Shown one piece after another: positions 1-12,900 of a DNA stretch of 64,000 bases. The position numbers were made by a program, and so were the translations under genes. This DNA is from Pseudoips prasinana (taxonomy: Eukaryota > Arthropoda > Insecta > Lepidoptera > Nolidae). How positions within the stretch are numbered: position 1 is the stretch's first letter; every line of letters starts with the position of its first letter. The notes under the pieces are model-generated. The model was not told the origin of the DNA. It did not search any database and was given only the letters and a program-made list of their open reading frames with translations. The stretch lies in the NCBI GenBank assembly GCA_951640165.1, contig OX621265.1, forward strand, positions 15,575,001 through 15,639,000, read 5' to 3'.

Positions 1-171
1 TTTAAATTACACTCTATCAATGTGTGAGTGCTACGTAGTATTTTGAGGTTGTGGGCAATTATATCGATTAGTAGAAACAATGCCTTCTACTGTCATTGAA
101 TATTGCCAAGTTAATAACCTTTTTTTTAAAGTTATCAAGTTTGCCAATGATCTTATATACGGCCTTATAGC
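1..171. other. Intron sequence upstream of first visible FAR exon
   Basis: I recognise no exon or repeat here. By the exon phase at 931 it should be intron of the + strand FAR gene. Confidence 0.5.
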
Positions 172-395
172 AAGTGGTTACCGTGGCGTAAGGACGCGGC
201 CACTTGCTAGTGGCATGGCTTGTTTTGCCAGTGGTTAGGTACCCTGTCTAGTAAGCCAGAGTTCGTGGGTTAGAAGGTTCTAGGTGGAATTTATATATAA
301 TTTATGTATTTATACATATGTGACAATGTTTATCAGTTATCTGGTTGCCATAGCCCAAGCTATGCCTAGTTTGGAATAAAATGCCAGTGTATTAT
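172..395 (+). mobile_element. tRNA-headed SINE, divergent (family 5)
   Basis: The 3' half carries the motif of an ATCTGG block, CCATAG, then an AAGCT..GCCTAGTTTGG block that also ends SINE families 1-3 in this window, on the + strand. The head is divergent and the A/B boxes are poorly preserved. Confidence 0.5.
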
Positions 396-486
396 TTGTC
401 CACTTTGGTTGCAGCTGAAAATCAGTGCAGCAGTAACCTGTAGCATAATACTGAGCTGCAGCCAATTAGATAAATCATATTAAGAT

Positions 487-860
487 TCCCTTCTATCTGA
501 TCCCAAACTAAGCAGAGCTTGTACACACGGCTACATATCAAGCTATACATTTCCAATATAAGCCGACCTCTCATTGTATGGAAATCCTATACAATGCGAG
601 ATCAGCTTATACTGGAATAGTATAGCTTGTTATGTAGCCGTGTGTACTATAGAAACCAGATAACTGATATACTACATATTACACTAAAGTAGTGTAAACA
701 CATACTCGTACTTATATAGATTTATATAGAATTACACCCAGATTCAGGACAAACAGACATGTTCCTGCACACAAATGTCTGTCCTGGGGTGGGAATCGAA
801 CCCACCACCTGCGGCGTGAAAGGCAAGCATTTATCAACCTCGCCAACCGGCCCTCGTTTT
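487..860 (-). mobile_element. tRNA-derived SINE, family 2, interrupted by a MITE
   Basis: The tRNA-like head lies at the right on the minus strand: the + strand shows GGGAATCGAACCCACCACC (B box) about 785-810 and the A-box region near 840-860. The tail near 490-520 is the conserved block shared with other SINEs here. A 121-bp MITE (524-644) splits the tail with a TA target duplication. Other copies are at 3808-4277, 47385-47890, 55166-55432, 59319-59795 and 60283-60540. Confidence 0.75.
524..644. mobile_element. TA-flanked foldback MITE (CACACGGCTACAT termini)
   Basis: Terminal inverted repeats of about 43 bp begin CACACGGCTACATATCAAGC and close as its complement. TA dinucleotides sit at 522-523 and 645-646. 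The SINE without the insert reads CTTGTACTAT, so the TA duplication is visible directly. A diverged copy lies at 32666-32773. TA duplication suggests mobilisation by a Tc1/mariner-type transposase (inference). Confidence 0.8.
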
Positions 861-930
861 ATTGATAATTAAATGACATATTTGTATGTTTAATTTATAA
901 ATTATATATATTTTTCTTTTTGTGTTGTAG

Positions 931-3900
931 TAACCGCTGCTGTTCAGGAACCGTATCCAGGATGGATTGACAATGTTTATGGAGTTACTGGTGAGTCCAT
1001 ATGTTTACTCTGTAACAGAATTACTACTACTGCACGTTAGAAAAGGACAGCAGATGTTTTGAAGTTACATCCTGATGATCGTAGTTTCTGGGTTAAATAG
1101 GTTTTTTAAAAAAAGTGAATTGTTTTGCAATTTTAAAATCGCACTCAATTTGTTGTCATGCCTATTATACAAAAATATTAGCATTCTGCACTCCTTCATG
1201 TACTTTAACTAGGGTTTCCAATTGTAAAAATCTAAAATCCGGACAAAAGGCCTGATTTCCATCGAAAACTGAGTTTTTTTACAGTTTGAGAATGTTTACT
1301 CATCCACTTTTACCACACAATTTTTATCGTTGTACTGCACTGCGGATCTAGCTCATGTGTCGCACTCAAAGAGAGGAGTGGAGGGGAAGCGACTGTATTT
1401 TATTGAAAATTCTAAAACCTGAGATTTTATGAGATTAGCAGCCTGCAGCTGCAATCCTGAAAAGAGTCCAAAAATCTCAGAATAAATCTTGATATAAAGT
1501 AACCCTAACTTTAACTCTCCGATGACTCCTTAAGCTCAGATGTCATAATTGTAGACACTATGTACAGACGCCTGCTCATTCAGTTACCCCAATCTGTCAA
1601 GTTTCTTTTGTAGATTTTCAACTTTATCAAATAAGCATAAGGTTCCCTAAGACGTCTTCGAAACTTCCTACCCATTACCACTAAAACTACCCTTGCACAA
1701 TCACTTCTCTTACCGATTCTCGAATATGCCGACGCCAGCTATCTTGATCTCAAACAAGAACAACTTGATAAACTTCAGCAACTCCAAAATTTTTGTATCA
1801 GAATCATATTTGGCTTACGCAAATATGATCATGTTTCCGAGTTTCGTGCCAAGCTCAAGTGGTTGCCTATTCGCTTTCGTCAGAATGCCCATATTCTCGC
1901 TTTATTATTCAATATACTTTTCAACCTCACTACTCTTTCATATCTTTAAGAACGTTTTGAATTCCTTTGTGACACACATTCGAGGCTTTTAAGTTCATCA
2001 GAAAACCTTAAATTGCACATTCCAGCGCACTCTTCCAACTTTATGGACAAATCATTTGCAGTCCAAGCAGCTCGTTTGTGGAATGAGTTACCAACTTATA
2101 TTATTCAAAAAACTTGTGAAAGACCAATCTGTCTCTATCATAATAATTATTTATTTATTTTATATGAATATAGTATTTTAATATACTTAGTTTTATATTT
2201 ATAGTATAGTATAATATAGTATTTTATTTACGTATGTGTAATAATAATATGATCATTAACATATTTTTAGATTTTAGTATACCTTTTTAATTATCTCCTT
2301 TCTTTCTATTTTTATGTATGTACCACACTTTGTTGCACCGTCCCCGGCATTTTTACACATTTAATTCCTATCCATCCAAAGGTTGTCTGGGAGAACTCGC
2401 TTTATAAGACCGCCCATTGTACATCATAATTAATGTTTCATTGTTGAATGTTCTTTTTTGTGTACAATAAAGTGTATTTTTATTATTATTCACTTTCAAT
2501 TGGGGAAATTTGACAGATTGGGGTAGCTTGGTGTGCTGGCGTCTGTACATCATTAATTCGTGGAAGTATTACTCTACTCTCTTGTTTTCTTTCTCAGGTA
2601 TAATAATGGAGATCTCACGTGGTACCTATAGATCAGGGTACTGCCGAGAGCGGTATGTGGTGGACCTGGTTCCAGTTGATCTGGTAGTCAACTCCTGCAT
2701 CCTGGCTGCGTGGAGACAGGGGGTTAAACAGTAAGTTATTTTACTATATAAAAATAATGTTTTCCTGGTCGAATTTTGGGCGCGGCGGCCAGTATCTATG
2801 GAGATTGGCGATCGTATAACAGGAATAAATTCTCTGAAATCTCTTTACTGGCTGAGTAGTCACAGACTTTCACATTTCTGCCTCCCCTTCATACACATAC
2901 ACACGCCATAATACACATACACACACATTGTTCTCTTTGTTTTCTTATATTTCTCGTTTAAGTGCGTACATTAAATTTCTTTAGAGGTATGTAAAATTAA
3001 AGTGTAAAAATCTAAGGGGTGGAGACCTGGTGTCCTGAAATACAGGCCTTCAGCCTAGTTTAGGCACCAGTCTGCCACAGTAATAATTCTTACTAATGTA
3101 TACAAAAATTATGTAAAGCTCTTACCATATAAAGTTTTGTTTTGTAATTATTAATATTGTGGAGAGAAATAAATAATTATCTTTTAAAATAAAATAAAAT
3201 AAAATAAAAAAGGTTTTTATTCACGTAGACTTTAAAAAAGCGCTTGTAAATAGTCAGAACATGTTTGTAGTAATACAGTTATTATTTCTAGTTGCATATT
3301 ACAGATATTTAGGTACACGGAATGTTAAAACATTTATACACCTTATCTTACTTACAAATATTTACCAACTGTAAGTAAAAGGTTTGCAATCCCTTATAAC
3401 GGCAGTCATTGCATTTGTGCAAGCGTGATATAATATATTTGCGCAGGAGCGCCCGAAACCGATGATAAGATATAAATGTACAGACGCCGGCGCATCAAGC
3501 TACTCCAATCTGTCAAATTTTTCCAATTCAAAATGAACCTTATGCTTATGAGATAAAGTTGAAAATCTATAAAATAAATTTGACAGATTGGGGTAGTCTG
3601 TACGAAATTCTTCCTGCTTCACGACTGCACTCTATAAATAAATGTTACTATAATAGAAAATCTCTTCTTTTATTTCTAGCCCTGGCCACTGTCCGGTATA
3701 CAACGTGACCTCAGGATCAATAAATCCAATCCAGTGGGGTCAGTTCACAAACCTTTGCGTCAAATGGGCCGTAGAGAATCCCACCAAGTAAGTGTATATA
3801 ATAATAATAATAATATCCTGGGACGTTATTCACACACGGCCATCTGATCCCAAACTAAGCAGAGCTTGTATTATGGAAACCAGATATCTGATATACTACA

Positions 3901-6900
3901 TATACTATTTTTGATGTGAAACATCTATAGCCGCACGTAAAACAGATTTCTGGCGACGCTATACGATAGTAGTGTGTACGGTGTGGCGACGCGTTGCCAT
4001 GCGCAATCGACTTTTTATTTTATCATTATGATATATTTAGTTCCTATCACAATATATTCTTTTCTGCATATTATTACTTTTACAAAAAAATGTCGATGTT
4101 TCACATCTGCCAGGCGTCCCGTGACGGCTCACATTTTTTTTTGTAAATTCATACTTTTATAGATAATTTACACCTAGAGTAGTGCATGCACACAAATATT
4201 TGTCCCGGGTGGGAATCGAACCCACGACCTGCGGCTTGAAAGGCAGCGTATCTACCAACCACGCCCACAGGCCCGTCGTTCCCGGGTGATCACAAAACGT
4301 CAGTATTACTTACTCCATTCCATATCCAAATCCAAACTAGATAAATAAACATAATCTCTTGACAATAACTTGATACAAGCTAGCTAAATATAAATGCTAT
4401 AATAAAATAAATTTTATAAATGTTTTCATACAATGTGTACCTAGATATCTATGTTACTAGAAATAATAATGTATACAACTAAATTACTACAAACATGTTC
4501 TGACTATTTACAAGCGCTTTTTTAAAGTCTACGTGAATAATAACCTTCTTTTTTTTTGTTTTGTTTTCATTGATGTTATATATTCTCTTTTTTTCTCGTC
4601 GAAAACTACATCGATTTTAATACATACGAGTGTTTTATTTCACTTTCAAGTCACCAGATTTGTTTAAAAACAGACCTTTTTAATGGTTTTTGGACGAGGT
4701 TGAGACATCTCCGCGAAACACATTATATATTCGTAAACGCAAGTGTAATTTATATTTGTCGTTGGTCAACGGCAACCCGACACAACCAACCAGAGGTCAG
4801 GTGCAGGAACGACGGCGTTAGTGCTCACCGATGCACGGGGGAGTAACAAAGAATTTTTCTTGATAGAAATTCCCTATGTTACTTTTTAGCCCGACCTGAG
4901 ATTTGAACCAACCACATCATTATTTGCACATGAACATGTTAATATCTCGGGACAATGTCACACACATCATCCTAGCCCCAAACTAAGCAAAGCTTGTACT
5001 ATGGTTACCAGGCGACGATATACATACTTATATATATAGAAAAAATCCATGACTCAGAAACAAATATTCGTGCTCATCACACAAATATTTGCACTTACCG
5101 GGATTCGAACCCAGGACCACCAGCTTCGTAGGCAGGAGCACTACCAACAAGGCTACGGTGACCGTCAACCGACGACTGTTACCGCTAGACCAACGATCAG
5201 ATGAAAACAAAATACAAATGAAGGCTCCGTCAAGTACAAGCCGCATGTGTCGAAGTCACATTTCGAGTGTTTTACTTAATTAAACTGTTTCCTTCTCCTT
5301 TCAGATACGTGATGTGGTACCCCAACTTCTCTTTTACGGAGTCCAGGTTCATGAACACCATCTGGGAGATCACCTGCCACTTTCTACCAGCCTTCATGTA
5401 TGATCTCCTTCTCCGGGCACAGGGGAGGAAGGCTATGTAAGTATCCCATCTCAGGACACACACATATGTACACACGCGTACGCATACATTCTCCGTCACA
5501 TATACAAACACACATCACAATTATTTGGTGTCTTGATAACTGTGATCATTCTTGCGCAGATTTCACATCGTACTAATATTAATATTTTAAATGCGAAAGT
5601 TTGTGAGTATGGATGTTTACATCTATGGTTATATGGAAGTTTATTATGGAATGAATTACCTGCTGCGGTGTTTCCCCAGCGCTACGACATATCCTTCTTC
5701 AAACGAGGTTTAAAAAGAGTAATAATATCACGGTAGGCAGCGGTTTGCTGTGCCCCCTGGCACTGCGAATGTCCATGAGCAGCGGTTACCACTTACCCTC
5801 AGGGGCTCTACCGGTTACGTTGTCGAACATCGATTTCTTGAATGGCGTTTAAATAAATAAAGGTTAAAAATGACTTAATCACTCGTAAATCGGCTTCCTT
5901 GAGCACATGTGACGTCATAAATGCTCCGGAATCGATTTTCAACGTTGAAGCCAAGTAGACGATTGATTAAATCATTTTTAACCTTTATTTATTTGAACGC
6001 CATTCAAGAAATCGATGTTGGGCGATTTAGCCGGTAGAGCCCCAGGTGGGCCGATAGCTCGTCTGCTTCCTAAGGCAATAAAAAAAACTCGTCCACGCAA
6101 TAACTAAGAAACAGTTTTTGATGGAACTCTGTAGTCATTGAATTTTTTGCATAACACTTTCACGCGGATGATACCGTGGAGCACAGCTAGTTTAATCTAT
6201 ACAAATAAATAAAATTGGAGTGTCTGTTTGTAATATTAAAATAACCGACTTTTACTACATGTAGGTATATGAATATTATATATAGATAGATAGAATATTA
6301 TATTATATTATATGTGATGACTCAGTCGCAAACTCAAGAAAAAGGGACTCACAGAGTTATGTTATTTGCCGATCAATCTGGACATGGTATCCGAAACATT
6401 CTGCAGCACTATCTTGGGACGAATTTTACAGTAACTTCAATTATAAAACCGTATGCAACAATAGAAGAAGTATTAAAATCCTGTTTAAGTATGTGTAGAA
6501 ACTTTAATAAATCCGATTTTATTATAATATTAGCAGGTTTAAACGATAGACACCCTATGAACATTCAAACGTATTTACATCATACATTAGGCCAAATGAA
6601 GTTTACTAATGTGTTGGTTGGTCAGCTCTACAATCACAGATTCTTAAACGTAAATAATGTAAATAATCTACTGAAATTTGTATGCCATAATTGTAAAAAT
6701 TCTTGTTTTGTAACTTTGCATAGTGACTGTATAACATCATCAAATTATGCGAACAAACTTCATATTTGTGGATTAATACACAGACAAATTTTGCATGTAA
6801 TTTACAAAAATAATTACCAAGCTTACACTGAAAATGTAATGACACAGAGAATAAAACTGTGCACAAGGGAAGTCATGACACAAACGTTTAGTTTAAAAAA

Positions 6901-9900
6901 TGCTAGTGTGCAGACCGATAATATTGGTATTGAAACTGAAACGATAAATGAATGTTTTCGTTAATAAATATGATCCCCACTTAACTATTATGCATCAAAA
7001 TATAGCTGGTGCGTTAAATAAGAGTGACGAAATTTCGGTTGCCTTGTTGGACTTATCAGAAAGAGGTGTATGTATAGACGCATTATGTCTTAGTGAAACA
7101 TTCCTGCTTGAAGGCACTGAAAAAAATTTACGTCTAAAAGGCTTCACAACAGCAGCATACTACTCCAGAAAAACGTCCAAAAAAGGAGGTGTAGCTATTC
7201 TAATTAACAATGATATTGAATTTAAAATTTTACAGGAAATACAAACTTTATGCGAAATATGCGTATTTGAATGTTGTGGAGTGGAATTAATTAAATATGG
7301 TATAAGATTAATATGTCTGTATAGAACACCGTCCTCAAATGTAATAACTTTTCTCAATAAACTTGATACTGTTTTGGGAACGCTCTGTCACAATACAAGA
7401 AAGCAGATTATTCTTTGTGGAGATGTAAATATAGATATTTTAAAACAATCTAAAGACTCTAGAGAATATAATAACTTGTTAGAGACATATAATATAAAAC
7501 ATGTAATATTAGCGCCTACTCGATTAACCGAAAAAACAGAGACATGTATAGATCACATAATAACCGGTATCCAAAAAGGCTGTGCAGCAATACATAATTT
7601 AGGATTATCGGATCACACAGCTCAAACGTATTCTTGGGCTGTTATAAAGCGTCAGCAACCTGGTCCAAAATGGTGGTATGAACTAAGACCGGATTACAGC
7701 AAGGAAAATATAGATAAATTTCTAAACGCAATATCCTGCTTGTCCTTTAATGACGTTCTTCAAGAAACTTCAACAAATGAAGCGTTTCGTAAGTTTAACG
7801 ATATTTTTTTGTTATTTTACAAATTATGCTTTCCTATCATTCGAGTAAAAGTTACAAATAAGACTTTAAATAAATTGAACTGGCTTACTAAAGGGATAAA
7901 AATAAGTTGTAAGAAAAAAAATCTAATTCATTATAAATTAAAACATAATCAATATCACAGAAACATGTATAAAAACTATTGTAGTATGTTAAGAAAATGC
8001 ATATTTATTTCAAAAAAAAGTAATAATACGAAATATATTAATAGAGCTCGCAACAAGTGCAAAGCAGTGTGGAATGTTATACAAGAACATACTAATACAA
8101 ACGTTAAAAACAGGTGTATCTCTAGTATTTCTGTCAATGGCCACAATAATACGAGTCCCGGCTCCATTGCAAATAATTTTAATAATTTTTTCATTAATGC
8201 GGTTTCTGATAGTGACCCTGATAATAAGGTAAAATCGAATGTCAACAGCATTAATAATATAGAGTCAATAAGTAAATCTATATTTTTGTACCCATTAGGA
8301 GGCAGTGATCTTAAAAAAATTGTCAGCTCTTTAAATAATTCCAAAGCCTCCGGTTATGATGGAATTCGCACTGATATTGTAAAATTATCAATTGATATCA
8401 TACTGGAACCACTGCTGCATGTTATTAACCTATCATTAGATGAAGGAATATTTCCCGATATTTTAAAAAGATCTATTGTGAAACCTTTATATAAAAATAA
8501 AGGTGATAAAACTCAAATGGATAATTATAGGCCGGTAACATTAATACCTATATTCTCAAAAATTTTTGAAAAGATGTTTTATCGCAAGTTACTAGATTTC
8601 ATGGAAAAGCATCAAGTAATTAAAGACGAACAGAATGGCTTTCGTAAAAATAGAAGCACTTCTTTGGCAGCCTTTCAATTGATAAAGACAATAATGGAAT
8701 GTATTGATAAGAAAATCCCCGTTTCAGTACTTTTTATGGACATGAGTAAGGCATTTGATCATGTCTGCCACAAACGGTTATTGGAAAAACTTTTCAGATA
8801 TGGAGTTAGAGGAAAAGCGTATAACTGGCTTGAATCCTACTTATATAATAGAACACAACAAGTAGAAATAATAAGTTATAATGATAAATCCAAAACGATA
8901 GAGTCATTTCAGTCCTCACTTATGTTTAATAGATATGGTGTACCACAAGGCAGTATTTTAGGCCCACTTTTGTTCTTGCTTTACATAAATGATTTTCCAA
9001 ATATTATTAATCATAAATGTGTACTATTTGCGGACGATACTACAATCATCGTTAAGGGTGTTAATAAAGATTCATATGAGCACGATATAAACATGGCATT
9101 AAAAATATCTATCGAGTGGCTGGAAGTAAACAATTTAAAGGTTAATATTAGTAAAACTAAATTAATGCAATTCCACACATATAGATCAAAACCACTGAAA
9201 CTAAACATAGCCTATAAAGACATCCCGCTGTCCGAAACTGGGTTGGTAAAATTTCTTGGGATATCGCTAGATAATTTCTGCTCTTGGAAAAATCATCTGA
9301 ATGAAATTTGTAGCAAATTAAACAGTTTTGTCTATCCTTTGAGGCGTATTAGTTGTGAAGTCTCGAGAGATGCTGCAATCACGGCATATCACGGTTACAT
9401 ATCTGCCATTCTCCGGTATGGCATAATTCTATGGGGTCGTTGTGTTGATATTGACCAAGCTTTTATAATGCAAAAAAAGTGTGTAAGAGCTATATTTGGC
9501 CTTAAACAGATAGATTCGTGTCGTCCATACTTTAGAAAATATAATATAATGACCTTACCTTGCATATATTGTTGGAATGTTGTTTATTTGCATTTAAAAA
9601 CAGGTCAATTTTCCCGCAAGCAACGCCTCACTATGCACCTCGGTCTGTTAATGCCAATAAGCTATACAGACCGAAAACGAATCTCACGTGTACAGCTAAC
9701 AACAGCTATATTATGTATATTAAATTATTTAATAAAGTGCCCAGTTTCATAAAAGCACTACCATTTTTAAAATTTAAACGTCATTTAACCAAATTTTTAA
9801 CGGATAAATGTTTTTATAGTATACAAGAATACCTTGACTATAAGCTGTGAGCCTTGTGTGTTTATATTTAAAAAAAATCTGTATTGCTATGTATTATTAT

Positions 9901-12900
9901 TAATAATGAATTAAGTATAAATTGTATGGTAATTTTTTGTATTAAAATGTATATTTGCATGCTGAAAAGTAGAGTAAGAGATACCTATTTGTATTATGAT
10001 AAGAACTTTGTCACCTTATTCACGCAAATAAATGACTTTTATCTTTATCTTTATCTTTATATACGGTACATACTCCAAAATATTTTTTTTTACAATTTTT
10101 GTCTGTCTGTCTGTCTGTTTGTTCCGGCTAATCTCTGAAATGGATGGACCGATTTTGACGGGACTATTATTGGCAGGTACCTGATGTAATAAGGAGTAAC
10201 TTAGGCTACTTTTATTTTTGAAAAATCTTTTAATTTTGAAAAAACTAATTAACACGCGGATGAAGTCGCGGGCACAGCTAGTAATAAATAAATAAGATCT
10301 TGGGGCAACTAATATTCTGCCATCTCATTCCAAACTAGGCAGAGCCTTTGCTACGGTAACCAGACAACTGATGAATTTAAATTACATCCAGAGACAGAAC
10401 AAATCACGATTATTTGTTCTGTCTCTGGATGTAATTTAAATTCTCTCGTCACAAAAAGGTTTGCCCTGGTTGGGGATCGCACCCACCTCTTCTTAGCAGT
10501 CAGAGTCACGTTAAAATCAAAATCCCCCTATATCTATTCCAATTGTTTCAACTAATTACCGACAAAACTCGTTCATAGTGAGAGCAAGTAGGAACTTTAA
10601 CATGTTATGTAAGAAACTTAACTTAGACCCTTATTCATCTATACATCTATACTCTATACATACATATACATACATACAAATAAATAAAATTGGAGTGTCT
10701 GTTTGTAACATTGAAATAACCGATTTTTACTCCATGTATATGAATATATATACGGTACATAACCCAAAATATTTTTTTTTACAATTTTTGTCTGTCTGTC
10801 TGTCTGTTTGTTCCGGCTAATCTCTGAAATGGCGGGACCGATTTTGACGGGACTTTTATTGGCAGGTAGCTGATGTAATAATGAGTAACTTAGGCTACTT
10901 TTATTTTAGAAACAGTCATTTATTTTACTAAAAACACAAAAAAAAATCAAAATAAACTAATTAACATGCGGACGAAGTCGCGGGCACAGCTAGTTCAACA
11001 TTAAAACAGTGAAGCGGTTGCCTTGATTTCTTTAGTAATAAGTAACTGTAAGGAAACTAATATTTTTAAGATATGTATTCAGTTGCATGTTTCCGAGATA
11101 TAAGCAAACATGTACCAGTTTTATAATGTATGGCTATTGGTGAAAACCTGTAATTGGCTTTCTACATTATATACAAATAGCTAATCACGTATCAACAGCT
11201 GTAGGTTTTCCAACAATATAAAATAATCTATACAAATAAATAAAATTGGAGTGTCTGTTTGTAATATTGAAATAACCGGTTTTTACTACATTAATATGAA
11301 TATATATACAGTACATACACCAAAATAACATTTTTACAATTTTTGTCTGTCTGTCTGTCTGTTTGTTCCGGCTAATCTCTGAAACGGCTGGACCGATTTT
11401 GACGGGGCTTTTATTGACAGGTACTTAGCTGATGTAATAAGGAGTAACTTAGGCTACTTTTATTTTAGAAAAAATATTTTATTTTACAAAAAAACGATAT
11501 AAACTAATTAACACGCGGACGAAGTCGCGGGCACAGCCTGTAATAAATAAAATCAAAATCCCCATTAGGCGTGACCATCTCACGTTTATAGCAAGATCTC
11601 CAAAGGCATCTTAAATGTTCCCTACGCTTGCTTTGCCTTTTAAAATATACATACATAGAATCATGCCTGTTTCCCGGAGGGGTAGGCAGAGAAAACGGAT
11701 TTCAAATTGAGACGATATAAAAAAAAAATACATGGTTTTGCATCTGAAATGCATAACAATTAAGGTGTACAAACCATTTACCACCTATAAATTATAAGTA
11801 TTTTTGACATGCATGGAGTTAAAAAAAAACTAATAAATGATTATTAAACAAAATCTAAAAACTATAACTAGGTACGTGGAACAATAATGTCAGTTTTGTT
11901 GGGGTTGTTATTAAAATGTAGCCTTGTGTCCATGATAACACCTAAATCATGGATTTCATTGACTATTTCTAATAAAGTAACACCGTCAATAAAATTCATC
12001 TATACATACAAATAAATAAAATTGGAGTGTCTGTTTGTAATATTGAAATAACCGGTTTTTACTACATAAATATGAATATATACAACGTGTAACAGAAAGA
12101 GTGAACGTAACTTAAGGGGCATATACGGTCTCCTTAAGCCTACCTATACACAAAATCTCATACCGAAATACCATCATTTTAATCTTGATCGTAAAATAAT
12201 ATACCATTCAATATATCGACAAGTATTTTTATCGATATAACGAACATCCGTACTAACACAGCACAGCTGATTCTGATTTACGCTAGAAATTGTTTGACAT
12301 ACCTCTGTGTTTCTATGCACGCCTGGTAGTTTGATTCCAAATGAACTCACTACACATATTTTGTTTTATTTTCGAGTTATGTTTTTATTTATAGCACTGC
12401 TGAATAGCTATTGGATACTTTACATCGTATAAGTACGTGATACACAAACACATTACGAGAATCTTTTTATAGTTTAACTTCTAGTTGAAGTTGTTTTCAG
12501 TACTGATGGAAGAATTTCATTATTTCACGTTCACTAAAATCTGCACCGACACCGAAAGCTTGACTCTAAGACTTGCCAACTAACACGAGTCTCTCTCATG
12601 TACAACATATTCATAGAATCGTAAAGCTTTCATGTTTCTTAGTTATAAAGAGGCGTGGCCTCCATCGCGACACTGTACCCTTCACGACATAGGTTCCTCG
12701 TAATTAAACAGCCTTAAATTCTGTGACCTATGAATCCTCATCATCACAAAGTGCACGTCTGAGGCTATTCTTTCATAGATGAATGCACGAAATGTTCAAA
12801 ATTATTACGATCACTAAACGACATAGTTAAGGATTTCGCGGAACACTTTACTCATTACTAAACGACATTTTAGACGATTTAGTAACTAAACACGACCTAA

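Larger units (their letters stand above)
6275..10057 (+). mobile_element. Nearly complete two-ORF non-LTR retrotransposon (CR1/L2/Daphne group)
   Basis: Contains an ORF1 with an SGNH-like domain, an ORF2 with AP endonuclease and reverse transcriptase, a short 3' UTR and a tail of TTTATC repeats (10037-10056). Microsatellite tails instead of poly(A) are characteristic of CR1/L2-like LINEs. It is 5'-truncated or short at ORF1 and is inserted in a Helitron. A single frameshift in ORF2 is the only obvious damage, so it is young. Confidence 0.85.
6196..10281 (+). mobile_element. Non-autonomous Helitron, family A, copy 1 (host of a nested LINE)
   Basis: Starts A|TCTATACAAATAAATAAAAT at 6196 and ends GCGGGCACAGCTAG|T at 10281, with the family's 3' hairpin (CGCGGATGAAGTCGCG). 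The body is interrupted after TATATGAATAT near 6275 and resumes ATATACGGTACAT near 10057; intact family copies read straight through. Other family A copies are at 10638, 11227, 11999 and 36506. Non-coding. Confidence 0.85.
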
